This document shows positions 17,459 through 26,621 of a DNA stretch of 44,741 bases, piece by piece (position 1 is the first letter of the stretch; every line of letters starts with the position of its first letter). This DNA is from an uncultured Caryophanales bacterium (GTDB lineage: Bacteria > Bacillota_I > Bacilli_A > RF39 > UBA660). The notes beneath the pieces are model-generated. The model did not search any database. It was not told the origin of the DNA and saw nothing but the letters and a program-made list of their open reading frames with translations. The position numbers and the translations under genes are program-made. The stretch lies in NCBI GenBank assembly GCA_947089915.1, contig CAMUMB010000006.1, forward strand, positions 1 to 44,741, in the 5' to 3' direction.

Positions 17459-18754
17459 ATGCAAAAAGAATTTTGGAATTATACAAACTATTTCCTATCG
17501 GGTTTTGTACTGATTGTACTCGGAATTATTATCATGATTGGAAGCTTAAATTTATATACCAGTATTGTAAATTTGCTTGTATTTGCCTTTTTACTACTTG
17601 GAATTTTTGATCTTTGCAACCTTCTTAAAAATTCAAAAAAATTATCCAAAGAAAAAATAGTACGGGCGATTATTAATATCGTATTTGGTATCATCATGAA
17701 TGTTTTTAAAAATATTCCCTTATCTATCATTCCAATTTTATTTGCCTTTTATCTATTATTCAATAGTTTGGTAAAGGGAATTAGTGCCTATTTTTTATGG
17801 AAGAATAAAGAACATAAGTGGAAAGAAATCTCCTTTTTTATCTTTTTTCTTATAACAGGTATCTTATTTTTATTTTCTCCACTTGGACATTTACCTACTA
17901 TTTTATCTATTATTGGACTTTATTGTATTTTAATTGGATTAGGAGAATGGGAAAAATTCTTATTAGAAAAATTATCATTTAAAAGAAGAAATCGATCTAT
18001 TTATATCAGTCTTCCTGCTTTTGTGGATGCTTTTATTCCAAGAAGAATGTTAACCAAAATGAATCATTATTTCAATAATATTAAAGAAGATGTTATTTAT
18101 GAGATAAAAAAGGAAACAACGATACCAGATTTGGAGATATTTATCCATGTTGCGCCTCATGGATTCAATCAGTTAGGCCATATGGATATTTATTTTGATG
18201 GGAAAATTATTTCCTATGGAAACTATGATACTGCCTCTTACCGCATGTTTGATAGCATTGGAGATGGTGTCTTATTTGAAACAACTAAAGAAAAGTATAT
18301 TCCTTTTTGTATTAAACAAAGCAATAAAACACTTATTGGTTTTGGAATGAAATTAACAGAAAGACAGAAAGAAAAAGTAAGAAAAGAAATTGACCGAATT
18401 AAAAAAGATACTTATCTATGGGAAACGAATGCTGCTATAGAACAAAAAGATTCTAAAAAATCAAAATACGAATATATTGACCTATTGTACTTAGAAACAG
18501 GTGCAACCACTTATAAATTTAAAAAAGGAGAATTTAAAACTTATTTTGTATTAGGAAGAAACTGTACCTTATTTGCAGATCGAATTGTTGGAAAAAGTGG
18601 AACCGATATCTTAAAAATGGTGGGTATTATCACACCCGGAACCTACTTGGATTATTTGGAAACTGAGTTTTCTAAGAAAAATAGTATGGTCATTAGCAGA
18701 ACGATTTACAATGAACATACGAAGGAAAAAGTATTTCATAATAAAGAAAAATAA
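17459..18754 (+). CDS. HdeD/DUF308-like membrane protein fused to a permuted papain-like domain
   Basis: The 431-residue product starts at the ATG following AAAAGGTGAG. Residues about 1-175 hold six hydrophobic helices arranged like DUF308/HdeD proteins. Residues about 220-420 are soluble. They contain His241 in LGHMDIYFDGKIISYGNYD and Cys369 in RNCTLFADRI. His before Cys is the order seen in circularly permuted papain-fold amidases (YiiX/LRAT type), rather than Cys before His as in NlpC/P60. A peptidase or lipid-amide role at the membrane is inference. A strong standalone promoter is not obvious. Confidence 0.6.
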   Translation: MQKEFWNYTNYFLSGFVLIVLGIIIMIGSLNLYTSIVNLLVFAFLLLGIFDLCNLLKNSKKLSKEKIVRAIINIVFGIIMNVFKNIPLSIIPILFAFYLLFNSLVKGISAYFLWKNKEHKWKEISFFIFFLITGILFLFSPLGHLPTILSIIGLYCILIGLGEWEKFLLEKLSFKRRNRSIYISLPAFVDAFIPRRMLTKMNHYFNNIKEDVIYEIKKETTIPDLEIFIHVAPHGFNQLGHMDIYFDGKIISYGNYDTASYRMFDSIGDGVLFETTKEKYIPFCIKQSNKTLIGFGMKLTERQKEKVRKEIDRIKKDTYLWETNAAIEQKDSKKSKYEYIDLLYLETGATTYKFKKGEFKTYFVLGRNCTLFADRIVGKSGTDILKMVGIITPGTYLDYLETEFSKKNSMVISRTIYNEHTKEKVFHNKEK

Positions 18755-18846
18755 GCTTATGTTAAGTCTAGTTGCGTAAGTTCAAACTAAAGTTGGTAGT
18801 ATGCAACTGCAAATAAACGTATAGTGAAATGGAAAGGAGATGTCAT

Positions 18847-19473
18847 ATGGACATAGGAAATAAATTATATGAATTAAGAAAAAATCAGAATCTATCACAA
18901 GAAGAAGTTGCCGAGAAATTGAATGTAACGAGACAAACTATATCGAAATGGGAGACCAACCAAAGTACACCAGATTTAGATAAGATTGTACCACTTTGTG
19001 AGCTATATGGAATTACAGCCGATTTTCTTTTACAAGGAACAGTCGATAGTAGGGCAAAAGAGACTAATTCGATTGAAAATACATTACGCAAGGAAAAAGC
19101 AAAAGTAATTAGTATCAGCGTTTTTTTATATTTTTTATCCATTATTTGGATAATCATATCTGAGGCGTTAGAGGAAACCAACGAAAATGTCCAAGCAGGA
19201 GTGTTCTTACTCATATGTGCAGTTGCGACAGTATATTTAATCTATAAATTAATGGGTATGCCAAAAGAAATAAAAGAGAAAGATGAAAAGAAAGTAAGCG
19301 CATATAAGGCCATTGATAATATTGTTTCTCTTTTATTCACATTACTATATCTTGTAGTTAGTTTTTCGACATATGCATGGGGAATCACTTGGATTATTTG
19401 GATTATTTATGCGCTTGTAATTGAAATCATCCATTCTATCTTAAAAATGAAGGAGAATTCGCATGAAGAATAA
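18847..19473 (+). CDS. XRE-family regulator with C-terminal membrane helices
   Basis: The 208-residue product has an N-terminal Cro/C1 helix-turn-helix (LSQEEVAEKLNVTRQTISKWE) and dimer-type tail (PLCELYGITADFLLQG). From about residue 90 there are four hydrophobic helices. AAAGGAG lies 7 nt before the ATG at 18847. The inverted repeat AGTTGC/GCAACT at 18770-18808 lies upstream and could be its operator. The next gene overlaps by 11 nt, so the two form a coupled pair. Membrane-bound XRE regulators of this sort often sense envelope state through a partner. Confidence 0.9.
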   Translation: MDIGNKLYELRKNQNLSQEEVAEKLNVTRQTISKWETNQSTPDLDKIVPLCELYGITADFLLQGTVDSRAKETNSIENTLRKEKAKVISISVFLYFLSIIWIIISEALEETNENVQAGVFLLICAVATVYLIYKLMGMPKEIKEKDEKKVSAYKAIDNIVSLLFTLLYLVVSFSTYAWGITWIIWIIYALVIEIIHSILKMKENSHEE

Positions 19474-20302
19474 AAATTATATGATAGCCAAAATTTCAAT
19501 TTTAGCTGTTATTGCTGTAGTATTGATAGGAATTCTCGTTTTTCTATTAATTGATGGAACAAGATATCATTGGAAGTGGAATTTTAAGAAAGATCAAATT
19601 ATGATTTATGAAAAAACATATGCCCCTTTAGAATTAGATCAAATCAATATTGATGTAACATCAACGGATATTACAGTAAAGCCATCACAGGATGATCAAA
19701 TTCATATCACTATTTATGGAGAAAAAGAGGAAGAGGCTACTAGTAAACTTGAAAACAATCAATTGACAATTATCAAAAATAGTAAAAATCATCTTTGTTT
19801 TGGATTTTGTTTTGCAAATAATAATGAAATTATTCTTTCTTTACCAAGTGAGATTGTTACTACTTTAAATTTCAAAACAGCAAGTGGTGATATTTGGATA
19901 GGGAATTTCGATCATGTAAGTCTAGATGCTGAAACGAGTAGTGGTGATATAGAATTTGATACAGTAAAACAGGCAAATTTGAAAACACAAAGTGGAGATA
20001 TGGAAGGTAAGAATATAGAAAATGTAAATGGGGATACTAGTTCTGGAAGTATTCATTTTAGTCGTATCGTAGGTTATACCAATTTAAAAACGAGTTCTGG
20101 CGATATTCAATTGAATGACTTTCAAATTTTAAAAAATTCTAATATTGTAACAAGTTCGGGAGATGTTACCGTTTTTCATATTACAGATTGCTACATCAAT
20201 ACCAAAACAAGAAGTGGCGATGTACATATCAAAGAAAACAATCGTTTTTTGGAAATCGAGTTACAAATTGAAACCAGTAGTGGAGATATTGATGTAAGAT
20301 AA
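19463..20302 (+). CDS. DUF4097 beta-repeat membrane-anchored protein
   Basis: The 279-residue product has one N-terminal membrane helix (about residues 8-30), then a long extracytoplasmic beta domain. Eight short repeats follow the TSSGD(I/V) pattern (KTASGDIW, TSSGDIEF, TSSGDIQL, TSSGDVTV, TRSGDVHI and others). This is the DUF4097/LiaG-like putative adhesin fold. The start overlaps the XRE gene, with AAGGAG upstream. Its function is unknown; coupling to a membrane-bound regulator suggests envelope sensing. A strong terminator follows. Confidence 0.85.
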   Translation: MKNKNYMIAKISILAVIAVVLIGILVFLLIDGTRYHWKWNFKKDQIMIYEKTYAPLELDQINIDVTSTDITVKPSQDDQIHITIYGEKEEEATSKLENNQLTIIKNSKNHLCFGFCFANNNEIILSLPSEIVTTLNFKTASGDIWIGNFDHVSLDAETSSGDIEFDTVKQANLKTQSGDMEGKNIENVNGDTSSGSIHFSRIVGYTNLKTSSGDIQLNDFQILKNSNIVTSSGDVTVFHITDCYINTKTRSGDVHIKENNRFLEIELQIETSSGDIDVR

Positions 20303-20314
20303 GATATGATCAGA

Positions 20315-20352
20315 AAAAATATGTAGGATATAGTGGAACTACATATTTTTTT
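20315..20352 (+). terminator. terminator of the XRE-DUF4097 operon
   Basis: AAAAATATGTAG and CTACATATTTTT form a perfect 12-bp stem with a 12-nt loop and a T-run. TATAAT at 20355-20360 just after could serve the next gene. Confidence 0.85.
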
Positions 20353-20382
20353 GATATAATGGGTGTGTAAGGGGATATGTTT

Positions 20383-20784
20383 ATGAAAGTACTAAGCTTA
20401 ACGGAACCATTCGCAACCTTGATAAAAGAAAAAAAGAAATTGGTCGAAACAAGAAGTTGGAAAACCAATTATCGAGGTGAACTTTATATTCATGCCAGTA
20501 AAACAAAAATTGCAAAACAAAACGTTGAAAATAGGGAATTAATGTCACTCATTCCAAATACAACATTTTCTTATGGACATATTATTTGTAAATGTAATTT
20601 AGTGGACTGCATTTATATGACAAAAGAATATGTAGATGATATGAAAACAAATCATCATCAAGAATATATCTGTGGAGAATATCAGGAGGGAAGGTATGCT
20701 TGGATATTAGAAAATGTTGAATTATTAGAACAACCTATTCCAGCAAAGGGTCAACTAAATATTTGGACATTTCCCAATAATTGA
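20383..20784 (+). CDS. ASCH-domain protein
   Basis: The 133-residue product has a PUA-like ASCH fold: an N-terminal SLTEPFATLIKEKKKLVETRSW, then YRGELYIHASK, and GRYAWILENV near the end. These are the conserved blocks of the family, which is linked to RNA binding or modified-nucleoside hydrolysis. AAGGGGAT upstream fits the ATG at 20383 better than the one at 20377. It is followed by tcdA, whose product modifies tRNA, so an RNA-related role is plausible but unproven. Confidence 0.85.
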   Translation: MKVLSLTEPFATLIKEKKKLVETRSWKTNYRGELYIHASKTKIAKQNVENRELMSLIPNTTFSYGHIICKCNLVDCIYMTKEYVDDMKTNHHQEYICGEYQEGRYAWILENVELLEQPIPAKGQLNIWTFPNN

Positions 20785-20838
20785 CTTATGTGCTTTTTTA
20801 AATCCTATTTTTAGTGTATAATTGGTTTGGTGAGAAGT

Positions 20839-21525
20839 ATGGATGCTTGGAATCGTTTGGAGTTATTAGTTGGAAAAGATGCATGCAAGAAATTACAATC
20901 CAAAACAGTTTTGATTGTTGGACTTGGTGGCGTAGGTGGATATGCAGTGGAAGCTTTGGCGCGTAGCGGAATTGGTACCCTTATTTTAGTAGATTATGAT
21001 ATCATAGAAGAAACCAATATCAACAGACAGCTGATTGCTTTACAGTCTACGATTGGTCATAAAAAAACAGAAATGTGGCAAGCAAGGGTCAAGGAAATTA
21101 ACCCAAACTGTAAAGTACTACTTAAGGATGTGTTTTTGACAAAAGACAATTTATTAGAGGTAATGCAGGAAAAGATAGACTATATTGTAGATGCTTGTGA
21201 TACAATTTCAACTAAAATGGAGTTAATTCGTTATTGTGAGAAAAATGATATCAAGATGATTGCCAGTATGGGAATGGGAAACAAATTAGATCCTTCTAAA
21301 CTATCTATTATAGAAATTACAAAGACCAGTTATGATCCGATTGCTAAAGTGTTGCGGAAAATGATACGAGAAGAAAATATTACAAGAAAAATTATGACTG
21401 TTTGTAGTGTAGAACAACCAGTAACATATTCTGAACAGATAGTTGCTTCCAATGCCTTTGTTCCAGCAGTTGCAGGCTTACTATGTGCGAGTTATGTCGT
21501 TCAAGATATCGTAGGTGGAAAATGA
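20839..21525 (+). CDS. tcdA: tRNA threonylcarbamoyladenosine dehydratase (TcdA/CsdL, E1-like)
   Basis: The 228-residue ThiF/MoeB-type enzyme has the ATP-binding GLGGVGGYAVEALARSGIG, the adenylation residues in EETNINRQ, and DACDTISTK. These features favour TcdA, which cyclises t6A37 in tRNAs reading ANN codons, over ThiF or MoeB. The family's zinc-type Cys pairs are not evident here. The start at 20839 follows GGTGAG; an upstream TTG at 20827 is in frame but lacks a ribosome site. The next gene starts within its stop codon. Confidence 0.9.
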   Translation: MDAWNRLELLVGKDACKKLQSKTVLIVGLGGVGGYAVEALARSGIGTLILVDYDIIEETNINRQLIALQSTIGHKKTEMWQARVKEINPNCKVLLKDVFLTKDNLLEVMQEKIDYIVDACDTISTKMELIRYCEKNDIKMIASMGMGNKLDPSKLSIIEITKTSYDPIAKVLRKMIREENITRKIMTVCSVEQPVTYSEQIVASNAFVPAVAGLLCASYVVQDIVGGK

Positions 21526-22061
21526 AAACAATAGATACATATATGAAGCAGGTTATCCAAAAAGGAAAGGGAAATGCGCTTGCGATTGGACCAACAGAAG
21601 TAATGATAACTGCTTTTCATGAAAATGATGCAATTTCTATTTGTGATGTATTATCAAAAGAAAATCATAGAGGAGAGAAAAAATCAATATTTCGAAAAAG
21701 ATCAAAAACTTTCAATTTTAAAAAAATGCGTAAAACATTTCAAAAAAAGAAAAAAGATATCGTGATAGGGGATATCTTAGAACTAGAGCGATATATGAAG
21801 ACATTTATTCGAGATAGTATTTATATTACCAAGGGAACCATCTATTTATTTATAGAGAATCCTAATTATGATTATGATTTACTGATCAAGCGTTACAAAC
21901 GATTTGGTGTTGACTGTACATTGGTGTCTGTTCAAGATGGAATGATTTTAGTCATCCAAGTAGGTAATGTGAAAAATCATTATTGGAAAGAAAAGTTTTA
22001 TTACATTATAGATACGCTAATCGATATTATAGATATCATCGGGGATGCTTTAGTAAGTTAG
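21522..22061 (+). CDS. hypothetical 179-residue protein coupled to tcdA
   Basis: I do not recognise this protein. The ATG overlaps the tcdA stop as ATGA, so translation is coupled. The product has an alpha/beta start (GKGNALAIGPTEVMITAF). A strongly basic middle follows (FRKRSKTFNFKKMRKTFQKKKK, about residues 56-80), which could bind nucleic acid, and then strand-rich segments. There is no membrane helix. A helper in tRNA modification would fit the context but is inference. Confidence 0.7.
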   Translation: MKTIDTYMKQVIQKGKGNALAIGPTEVMITAFHENDAISICDVLSKENHRGEKKSIFRKRSKTFNFKKMRKTFQKKKKDIVIGDILELERYMKTFIRDSIYITKGTIYLFIENPNYDYDLLIKRYKRFGVDCTLVSVQDGMILVIQVGNVKNHYWKEKFYYIIDTLIDIIDIIGDALVS

Positions 22062-22064
22062 ATT

Positions 22065-22092
22065 AAATGTGTAACTCAAATTGCACATTTTC
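22065..22092. terminator. weak shared terminator between convergent genes
   Basis: AAATGTG and CACATTT pair across a 12-nt loop, between the tcdA-linked gene and the opposing nuclease gene. Confidence 0.4.
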
Positions 22093-22111
22093 TGTTTGTT
22101 TAAAGACAGTT

Positions 22112-22948
22112 TCATGATATTAAATTTGTTATCTGTTCTTTGGCTAAATTCGTAATTTCAATAATGGTTTCTATTGGTATCTTTTTTTCCAACATTTTCT
22201 TTGCAGTTTCTAATTTTCCCTGTTTCATGCCAATATCAATACCTTCATTCTTCCCTTCATCATAAGAAATGTGTTTTTCGGTATTCAAAATCATTTCTGC
22301 ATCTTCTTCTGGGGTAATCCAACTGGTAAAGGCATCCCTATCATTCAATTCTTCTACTTTTTTTGTATATTCTTCCATATATTTGTCTCCTTTCGCTATT
22401 TGATTGAGTGAATTTCTATCAAGTCCTAACATGATGAGATATTTATATTCTTCTATCTTCTCTTTGTTTTTAGAATACCAAAAATCAGTTATCCTGTCCA
22501 TATTGTACTCTATGATTTTCATATTTTCTATATACAAATAGCCATCTTCATCCATCACATAATAGGTTCTTTTTTCTAATTCGTCTTTTTTCCCATAGGA
22601 TAAATCAATATGTACAAATTCACTTGTCAAATCAAATTCTTTCCCTTTTCTTGTATTTTTGGAATATAGATTGGTAAAGAAACAGAAATTCCGAATATGC
22701 AGATAAGCTTTATGACTTTGATTTAACTCAATATGATTGTATTTATTTTTTGTCTTTACTAATAAGTCTATTGTTTTCTTTCGTTCCCCCACATCACTTA
22801 CAGAGAGTTCATTCTGTAGAAACTGGATTTCATCTATTTCTATTTTTAAAATATGTTCTAAGAATGTTTTTAACATATGGGGGTTATTCTCATCACATAG
22901 AACTGTTTTAAATACGATGTCATAACATCCATTATAAAACTTTTTCAA
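22112..22948 (-). CDS. Rpn-family PD-(D/E)XK nuclease / putative transposase
   Basis: The 278-residue product starts with DIVFKTVLCDENNPHMLKTFLEHIL. It has the PD-(D/E)XK core (D in TIDLLVKTKNKYNHIELNQ), followed by the conserved aromatic YLHIRNFCFFTNLYS. A charged C-terminal segment ends in a helix-rich tail (MKQGKLETAKKMLEKKIPIETI). Rpn proteins are DNA endonucleases linked to RecA-independent recombination and, in some cases, to phage defence. The start is TTG with GAGGTGAT just upstream. It appears as a single gene convergent with its left neighbour. Confidence 0.88.
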   Translation of the reverse strand: MKKFYNGCYDIVFKTVLCDENNPHMLKTFLEHILKIEIDEIQFLQNELSVSDVGERKKTIDLLVKTKNKYNHIELNQSHKAYLHIRNFCFFTNLYSKNTRKGKEFDLTSEFVHIDLSYGKKDELEKRTYYVMDEDGYLYIENMKIIEYNMDRITDFWYSKNKEKIEEYKYLIMLGLDRNSLNQIAKGDKYMEEYTKKVEELNDRDAFTSWITPEEDAEMILNTEKHISYDEGKNEGIDIGMKQGKLETAKKMLEKKIPIETIIEITNLAKEQITNLIS

Positions 22949-23192
22949 ATGATCACCTCACTATTAACATAGTAAGTCTTTTCTTCATTTCCTTTTTTTC
23001 TTTCCATAATTTCCCATAAAATTATCAAATTATAAACACAATTTTTTTTTAAAATGAAATCATCGGAGGTGATAAGAGAAAGAAAATAAAAAGATAATAA
23101 AAACAATATAATACACTCCTAAAACGATAAACCAAGAAGGAAGGTGAGAAATGGTATTCAATTCATGATATACTATGGATGAGGTGATATAT

Positions 23193-23852
23193 ATGTATAA
23201 AATTTGTTTGGTGGAAGATGAAGAAGATTTAAATCATTTGATTACAACTTATCTCAAGAAAGAAGGATATGAAGTTGTATCATTCACAAAAGGAGTAGAT
23301 GCACTAGAGTATTTAAAAACAGGAGAAGTACATTTATGGATTTTAGATATTATGCTCAAAGATTCTGTAAGTGGGTATGATATCATCAAAGAAATTCGCA
23401 CAACGAATCAAAGTGTTCCAGTTATATTTACTTCCGCAAGAGATCAAGATTTGGATAAAATTATCGGCTTAGAATTAGGCAGTGATGACTATATCACCAA
23501 ACCTTATTCACCAAAAGAACTCATATTACGCGTTAACAATATGATGAAGCGCGTATATGCTACTTATTCCAAGAAGATTAAGTATGAAAATTATGAAATT
23601 GATTTGGATAAGAGATTGGTGTATGAACAAGATAAGGAAATTGTGTTAACCAGTTTAGAGTATGATTTGTTATTGCTGTTTTTAGAAAATAGAAATCAAT
23701 CTTTTAGTAGAGACACAATATTGAAAAAAGTATGGGGAGAAGATTATTTTGGTAGTGATCGAGTGGTCGATGATTTGGTAAGAAGATTGCGAAAAAAAAT
23801 GAAAACATTACACATCAATACCATTTATGGATTTGGATATCGTTTGATATGA
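23193..23852 (+). CDS. OmpR-type response regulator
   Basis: The 219-residue product has a receiver domain with the acidic pair in VEDEED, phospho-acceptor Asp52 (WILDIML), the switch Thr/Ser (FTSARD) and Lys (YITKPYSP). A C-terminal winged helix follows (VLTSLEYDLLLLFLENRNQ ... VDDLVRRLRKK). GAGGTGAT supports the ATG at 23193 rather than 23175. The kinase gene overlaps by 4 nt, a standard two-component pair. The long leader holds a bare GGAGGTGAT near 23065 and a five-codon ORF near 23150. Confidence 0.95.
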   Translation: MYKICLVEDEEDLNHLITTYLKKEGYEVVSFTKGVDALEYLKTGEVHLWILDIMLKDSVSGYDIIKEIRTTNQSVPVIFTSARDQDLDKIIGLELGSDDYITKPYSPKELILRVNNMMKRVYATYSKKIKYENYEIDLDKRLVYEQDKEIVLTSLEYDLLLLFLENRNQSFSRDTILKKVWGEDYFGSDRVVDDLVRRLRKKMKTLHINTIYGFGYRLI

Positions 23853-25114
23853 AACCATTAAAAGAAACTGTATATAGACAACTATTAACCATTGCGTTTC
23901 TCATTATTCTTATCATTGCAATCTTCCTAGGCATTTTATTACCTAAGATGTTACTTCCTGCATATGAAAAAAGTATCTACGAATATTTAAGACAACCCCT
24001 AGATTTGATTGATTATGAAATCAATGAGAGTGAATTAGAGACCGAAGTTGCATATCTCTATATGAAAGAAAACTCAAAAATTGTTTCGTCTGAAAACTTA
24101 AGCCAAATTATTCCATTAGAAACCAAACAAATTTTAGAAAAAATTACAGATTCATATGGCAAATTTAAATATCGAGGAATTACTTACTATTACAACACAG
24201 TTGATACCACCTATGTTACTAAAATTGCTTTAACCAATGATTCTTATATCAAAAATATGAGAAAAGATATTTTGTATAATATATTTCCTATTATATTTAT
24301 TGTATTAATTTTAATTGTGGGACTACTTGTCGGTTGGGCAAGAAGACTGGTTCTAAAAATTGAACATTTGAAGGAAAAAATTGATAATCTAGATAATGAA
24401 AATTATGTAGATCACTACCATTACTATATGGATGATGAACTGAAAGTATTATCGGATGCGATTGATCAAATGAAGCAAAATTTAAAAGAACAAGAGGAAT
24501 ATAAAAATACAATGTATCAAAATATATCACACGACTTTAAGACACCTATTACAGTCATAAAGTCTTATTTAGAAGCTTTAGAGGATCATATGGTGGAGGT
24601 AGAAGAGGCATACCCAATTATCAAAGAACAAGTTGGTAAATTGGAAACAAAAGTACACTCCTTACTATACTTAAATAAATTGAATTATATCAAAGATTTA
24701 AAAGTGCAACCGGAAAAAAAGGTTGACTTAAAACCAATTTTAAATACTTCTTTCGAAAAATTCAAATATCATAGACCAGATATTACTTGGAAAATTCAGA
24801 TTTATGATAAAACGACCATTTACCGTGGTTCAGAAGATATGTGGGAAGCAATTATCGATAATTTGCTTAATAATTTTATCCGTTATGCGAAATCAGTGAT
24901 TCGAATTACAATTAAGAATCACAAAATCACATTCTACAATGATGGACCAAATTTTGATCCAAATGTATTAAATGATATTTTCACTCCTTATAAGAAGGGT
25001 ATCAATGGACAATTTGGATTAGGATTATCGATTGTAAAACAAACAATCTCCTTATTCGGTTATGAAATAACCGTTAAAAATGAAAGAAAAGGTGTCAGCT
25101 TTATGATAAAATAA
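23849..25114 (+). CDS. sensor histidine kinase
   Basis: The 421-residue product has membrane helices at about residues 12-33 and 142-163, with a 108-residue extracellular sensor. A HAMP-like linker follows, then the phospho-acceptor His228 in NISHDFKTPITVIKSYLEAL. The HATPase domain has DNLLNNFIRYA, a degraded-looking FYNDGPNF G1 box, and FGLGLSIVKQ. It partners the upstream regulator, with which it is coupled by ATGA. The input signal is not evident. The next genes are a surface protein and the Rnf operon, which could be targets. Confidence 0.95.
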   Translation: MKPLKETVYRQLLTIAFLIILIIAIFLGILLPKMLLPAYEKSIYEYLRQPLDLIDYEINESELETEVAYLYMKENSKIVSSENLSQIIPLETKQILEKITDSYGKFKYRGITYYYNTVDTTYVTKIALTNDSYIKNMRKDILYNIFPIIFIVLILIVGLLVGWARRLVLKIEHLKEKIDNLDNENYVDHYHYYMDDELKVLSDAIDQMKQNLKEQEEYKNTMYQNISHDFKTPITVIKSYLEALEDHMVEVEEAYPIIKEQVGKLETKVHSLLYLNKLNYIKDLKVQPEKKVDLKPILNTSFEKFKYHRPDITWKIQIYDKTTIYRGSEDMWEAIIDNLLNNFIRYAKSVIRITIKNHKITFYNDGPNFDPNVLNDIFTPYKKGINGQFGLGLSIVKQTISLFGYEITVKNERKGVSFMIK

Positions 25115-25148
25115 AAGGGTTTTGTACTACGGTATAAGGCTCTTTTTT
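25114..25148 (+). terminator. terminator of the two-component operon
   Basis: A 14-bp stem (AAAGGGTTTTGTAC with GTATAAGGCTCTTT, four G-U pairs) has a TACG loop and is followed by a T-run. Confidence 0.85.
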
Positions 25149-25168
25149 TTAAAATCAAATCAGTTTTC

Positions 25169-25197
25169 TTGAATAAAAGGAAAGGATATGATACTAT
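25169..25197 (+). promoter_or_regulatory. probable promoter of the glycine-rich surface gene
   Basis: TTGAAT at 25169-25174 and TACTAT at 25192-25197 have a 17-nt spacer, about 40 nt before the start codon. Confidence 0.45.
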
Positions 25198-25238
25198 AAA
25201 ATAGAATAAGATAATTATAATAATGAGGAGTTGATTCT

Positions 25239-26513
25239 ATGAAAAAAGGATTTGCAGTATCTGCTATTTTGTATACAATGTTATTATTATTCCTAGTATT
25301 GTTAGTAGGAATTTTAAATAACCTTCAAAATAAAAAAACAGTATTAGATCAATTAAAAACAGAAGTAATATCCTCACAAGTGAAAACCAGTGTACCGGTT
25401 ATAAGGGTCAAGGTAAGTAACAAAACTGCATTATTTGACATAAGCGATGATTTTGGAATTATTGGATACTTTGTTGGTACAACGAAAAAAATCCCAGAAG
25501 AGGAAGAGTGGATTAATTTAAATGAAGATTTGGAAACAACAATAGAATGGAAAGCACCTGGAATAGGAAGCTATTATATCTATGCGAGAAATATACTAGG
25601 TCGAGTTTCCATGAAAGAATATACTATAAAGACTTTTTGTCCTTATGATGTTGGAGATGTATGGAGTTATTCTTATAAGAATGATGCCGAAGAATTTGTG
25701 GTTCCATGTGCTGCAACGTATAAATTAGAGGCTTGGGGAGCTGGGAACGGTATTAAAGGTGGTGGATATACGACAGGAGAAGCTAGTTTAGATAAAGATA
25801 GTAGCTTGTATATTTATGTTGGGGGAAGTTTAAAACCATTTAATGGAGGTGGAACAGGAAGTTATCCTGGCTCTGGGGCAACTGATATTCGAGTAATACC
25901 TGCAACAGATGGTTCTTGGTATGACACAAATCATACATCTTGGGAACAGGACGCAAGTCTTTTATCAAGATTAATTACTTCTGGAGGAGCAGGTGGAAAA
26001 TCCTATTTTAATGATCCTAGAGGAAGAACTTCAAATAATAGATATACAGGGGGATATTCTTGGTCGAATGGACAAAAAACTGTTACAAATGATTCTGCTG
26101 CTGCATTAGGTGATACATCTGTTAATTCCACCTTTGGATTGGGAGTATCGGGAAGTTCATACGAAATTAATTATAGTTTAACTTCATATGAACAATGGGT
26201 AACTCCTGCAGGTGGAGGCGGATGGAATGGCGGATATGGAACTAATTTTCTATCGAAATCTGGCTATTCAACCTATAATGAAGGAAATATGCAAGGAGAG
26301 GGAACATCAGTATCCAATTATACAAGTATCAAAGTTCCGCTTGGAGCAACAGGAGGCACAAATCATATACAAACAACGTATGGCAAATATACATTGACAA
26401 ATACCCAATCGTTATCTGGTAGTGAAAAAATGCCTACTCAAGATGGTGGTTCAACTATGACAGGAAACTTATCAGATGGATTTGTTAAAATTACATTGGT
26501 TTCATTTGAGTAA
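25239..26513 (+). CDS. glycine-rich surface protein with pilin-like N-terminus
   Basis: The 424-residue product begins MKKGFAVSAILYTMLLLFLV, a short basic leader and hydrophobic helix reminiscent of prepilins, though without Glu5. An Ig-like segment (about residues 50-130) follows. The rest is a Gly/Ser/Thr-rich domain (KLEAWGAGNGIKGGGYTTGE, YIYVGGSL, GSGATDIRV, SRLITSGGAGGKS). It resembles the Gly_rich domain of bacterial surface proteins and of ALK-type receptors. It should sit outside the membrane. GAGGAG precedes the ATG. It is monocistronic between terminators. Confidence 0.8.
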   Translation: MKKGFAVSAILYTMLLLFLVLLVGILNNLQNKKTVLDQLKTEVISSQVKTSVPVIRVKVSNKTALFDISDDFGIIGYFVGTTKKIPEEEEWINLNEDLETTIEWKAPGIGSYYIYARNILGRVSMKEYTIKTFCPYDVGDVWSYSYKNDAEEFVVPCAATYKLEAWGAGNGIKGGGYTTGEASLDKDSSLYIYVGGSLKPFNGGGTGSYPGSGATDIRVIPATDGSWYDTNHTSWEQDASLLSRLITSGGAGGKSYFNDPRGRTSNNRYTGGYSWSNGQKTVTNDSAAALGDTSVNSTFGLGVSGSSYEINYSLTSYEQWVTPAGGGGWNGGYGTNFLSKSGYSTYNEGNMQGEGTSVSNYTSIKVPLGATGGTNHIQTTYGKYTLTNTQSLSGSEKMPTQDGGSTMTGNLSDGFVKITLVSFE

Positions 26514-26551
26514 TAAAATAGATTTTTCTATCATTTGGAATCAGATTTTCG

Positions 26552-26579
26552 AAAAAGAATGATTATATTCTTTTTTTTT
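26552..26579 (+). terminator. terminator upstream of the Rnf operon
   Basis: AAAAAGAAT and ATTCTTTTT form a 9-bp stem with a 6-nt loop and a T-run. A TATAAT at 26594-26599 follows and may be the -10 of the rnf promoter; no clear -35 is visible. Confidence 0.75.
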
Positions 26580-26621
26580 GCTACGAATGCATGTATAATA
26601 TATTTAGAATAGGGTGATGAC

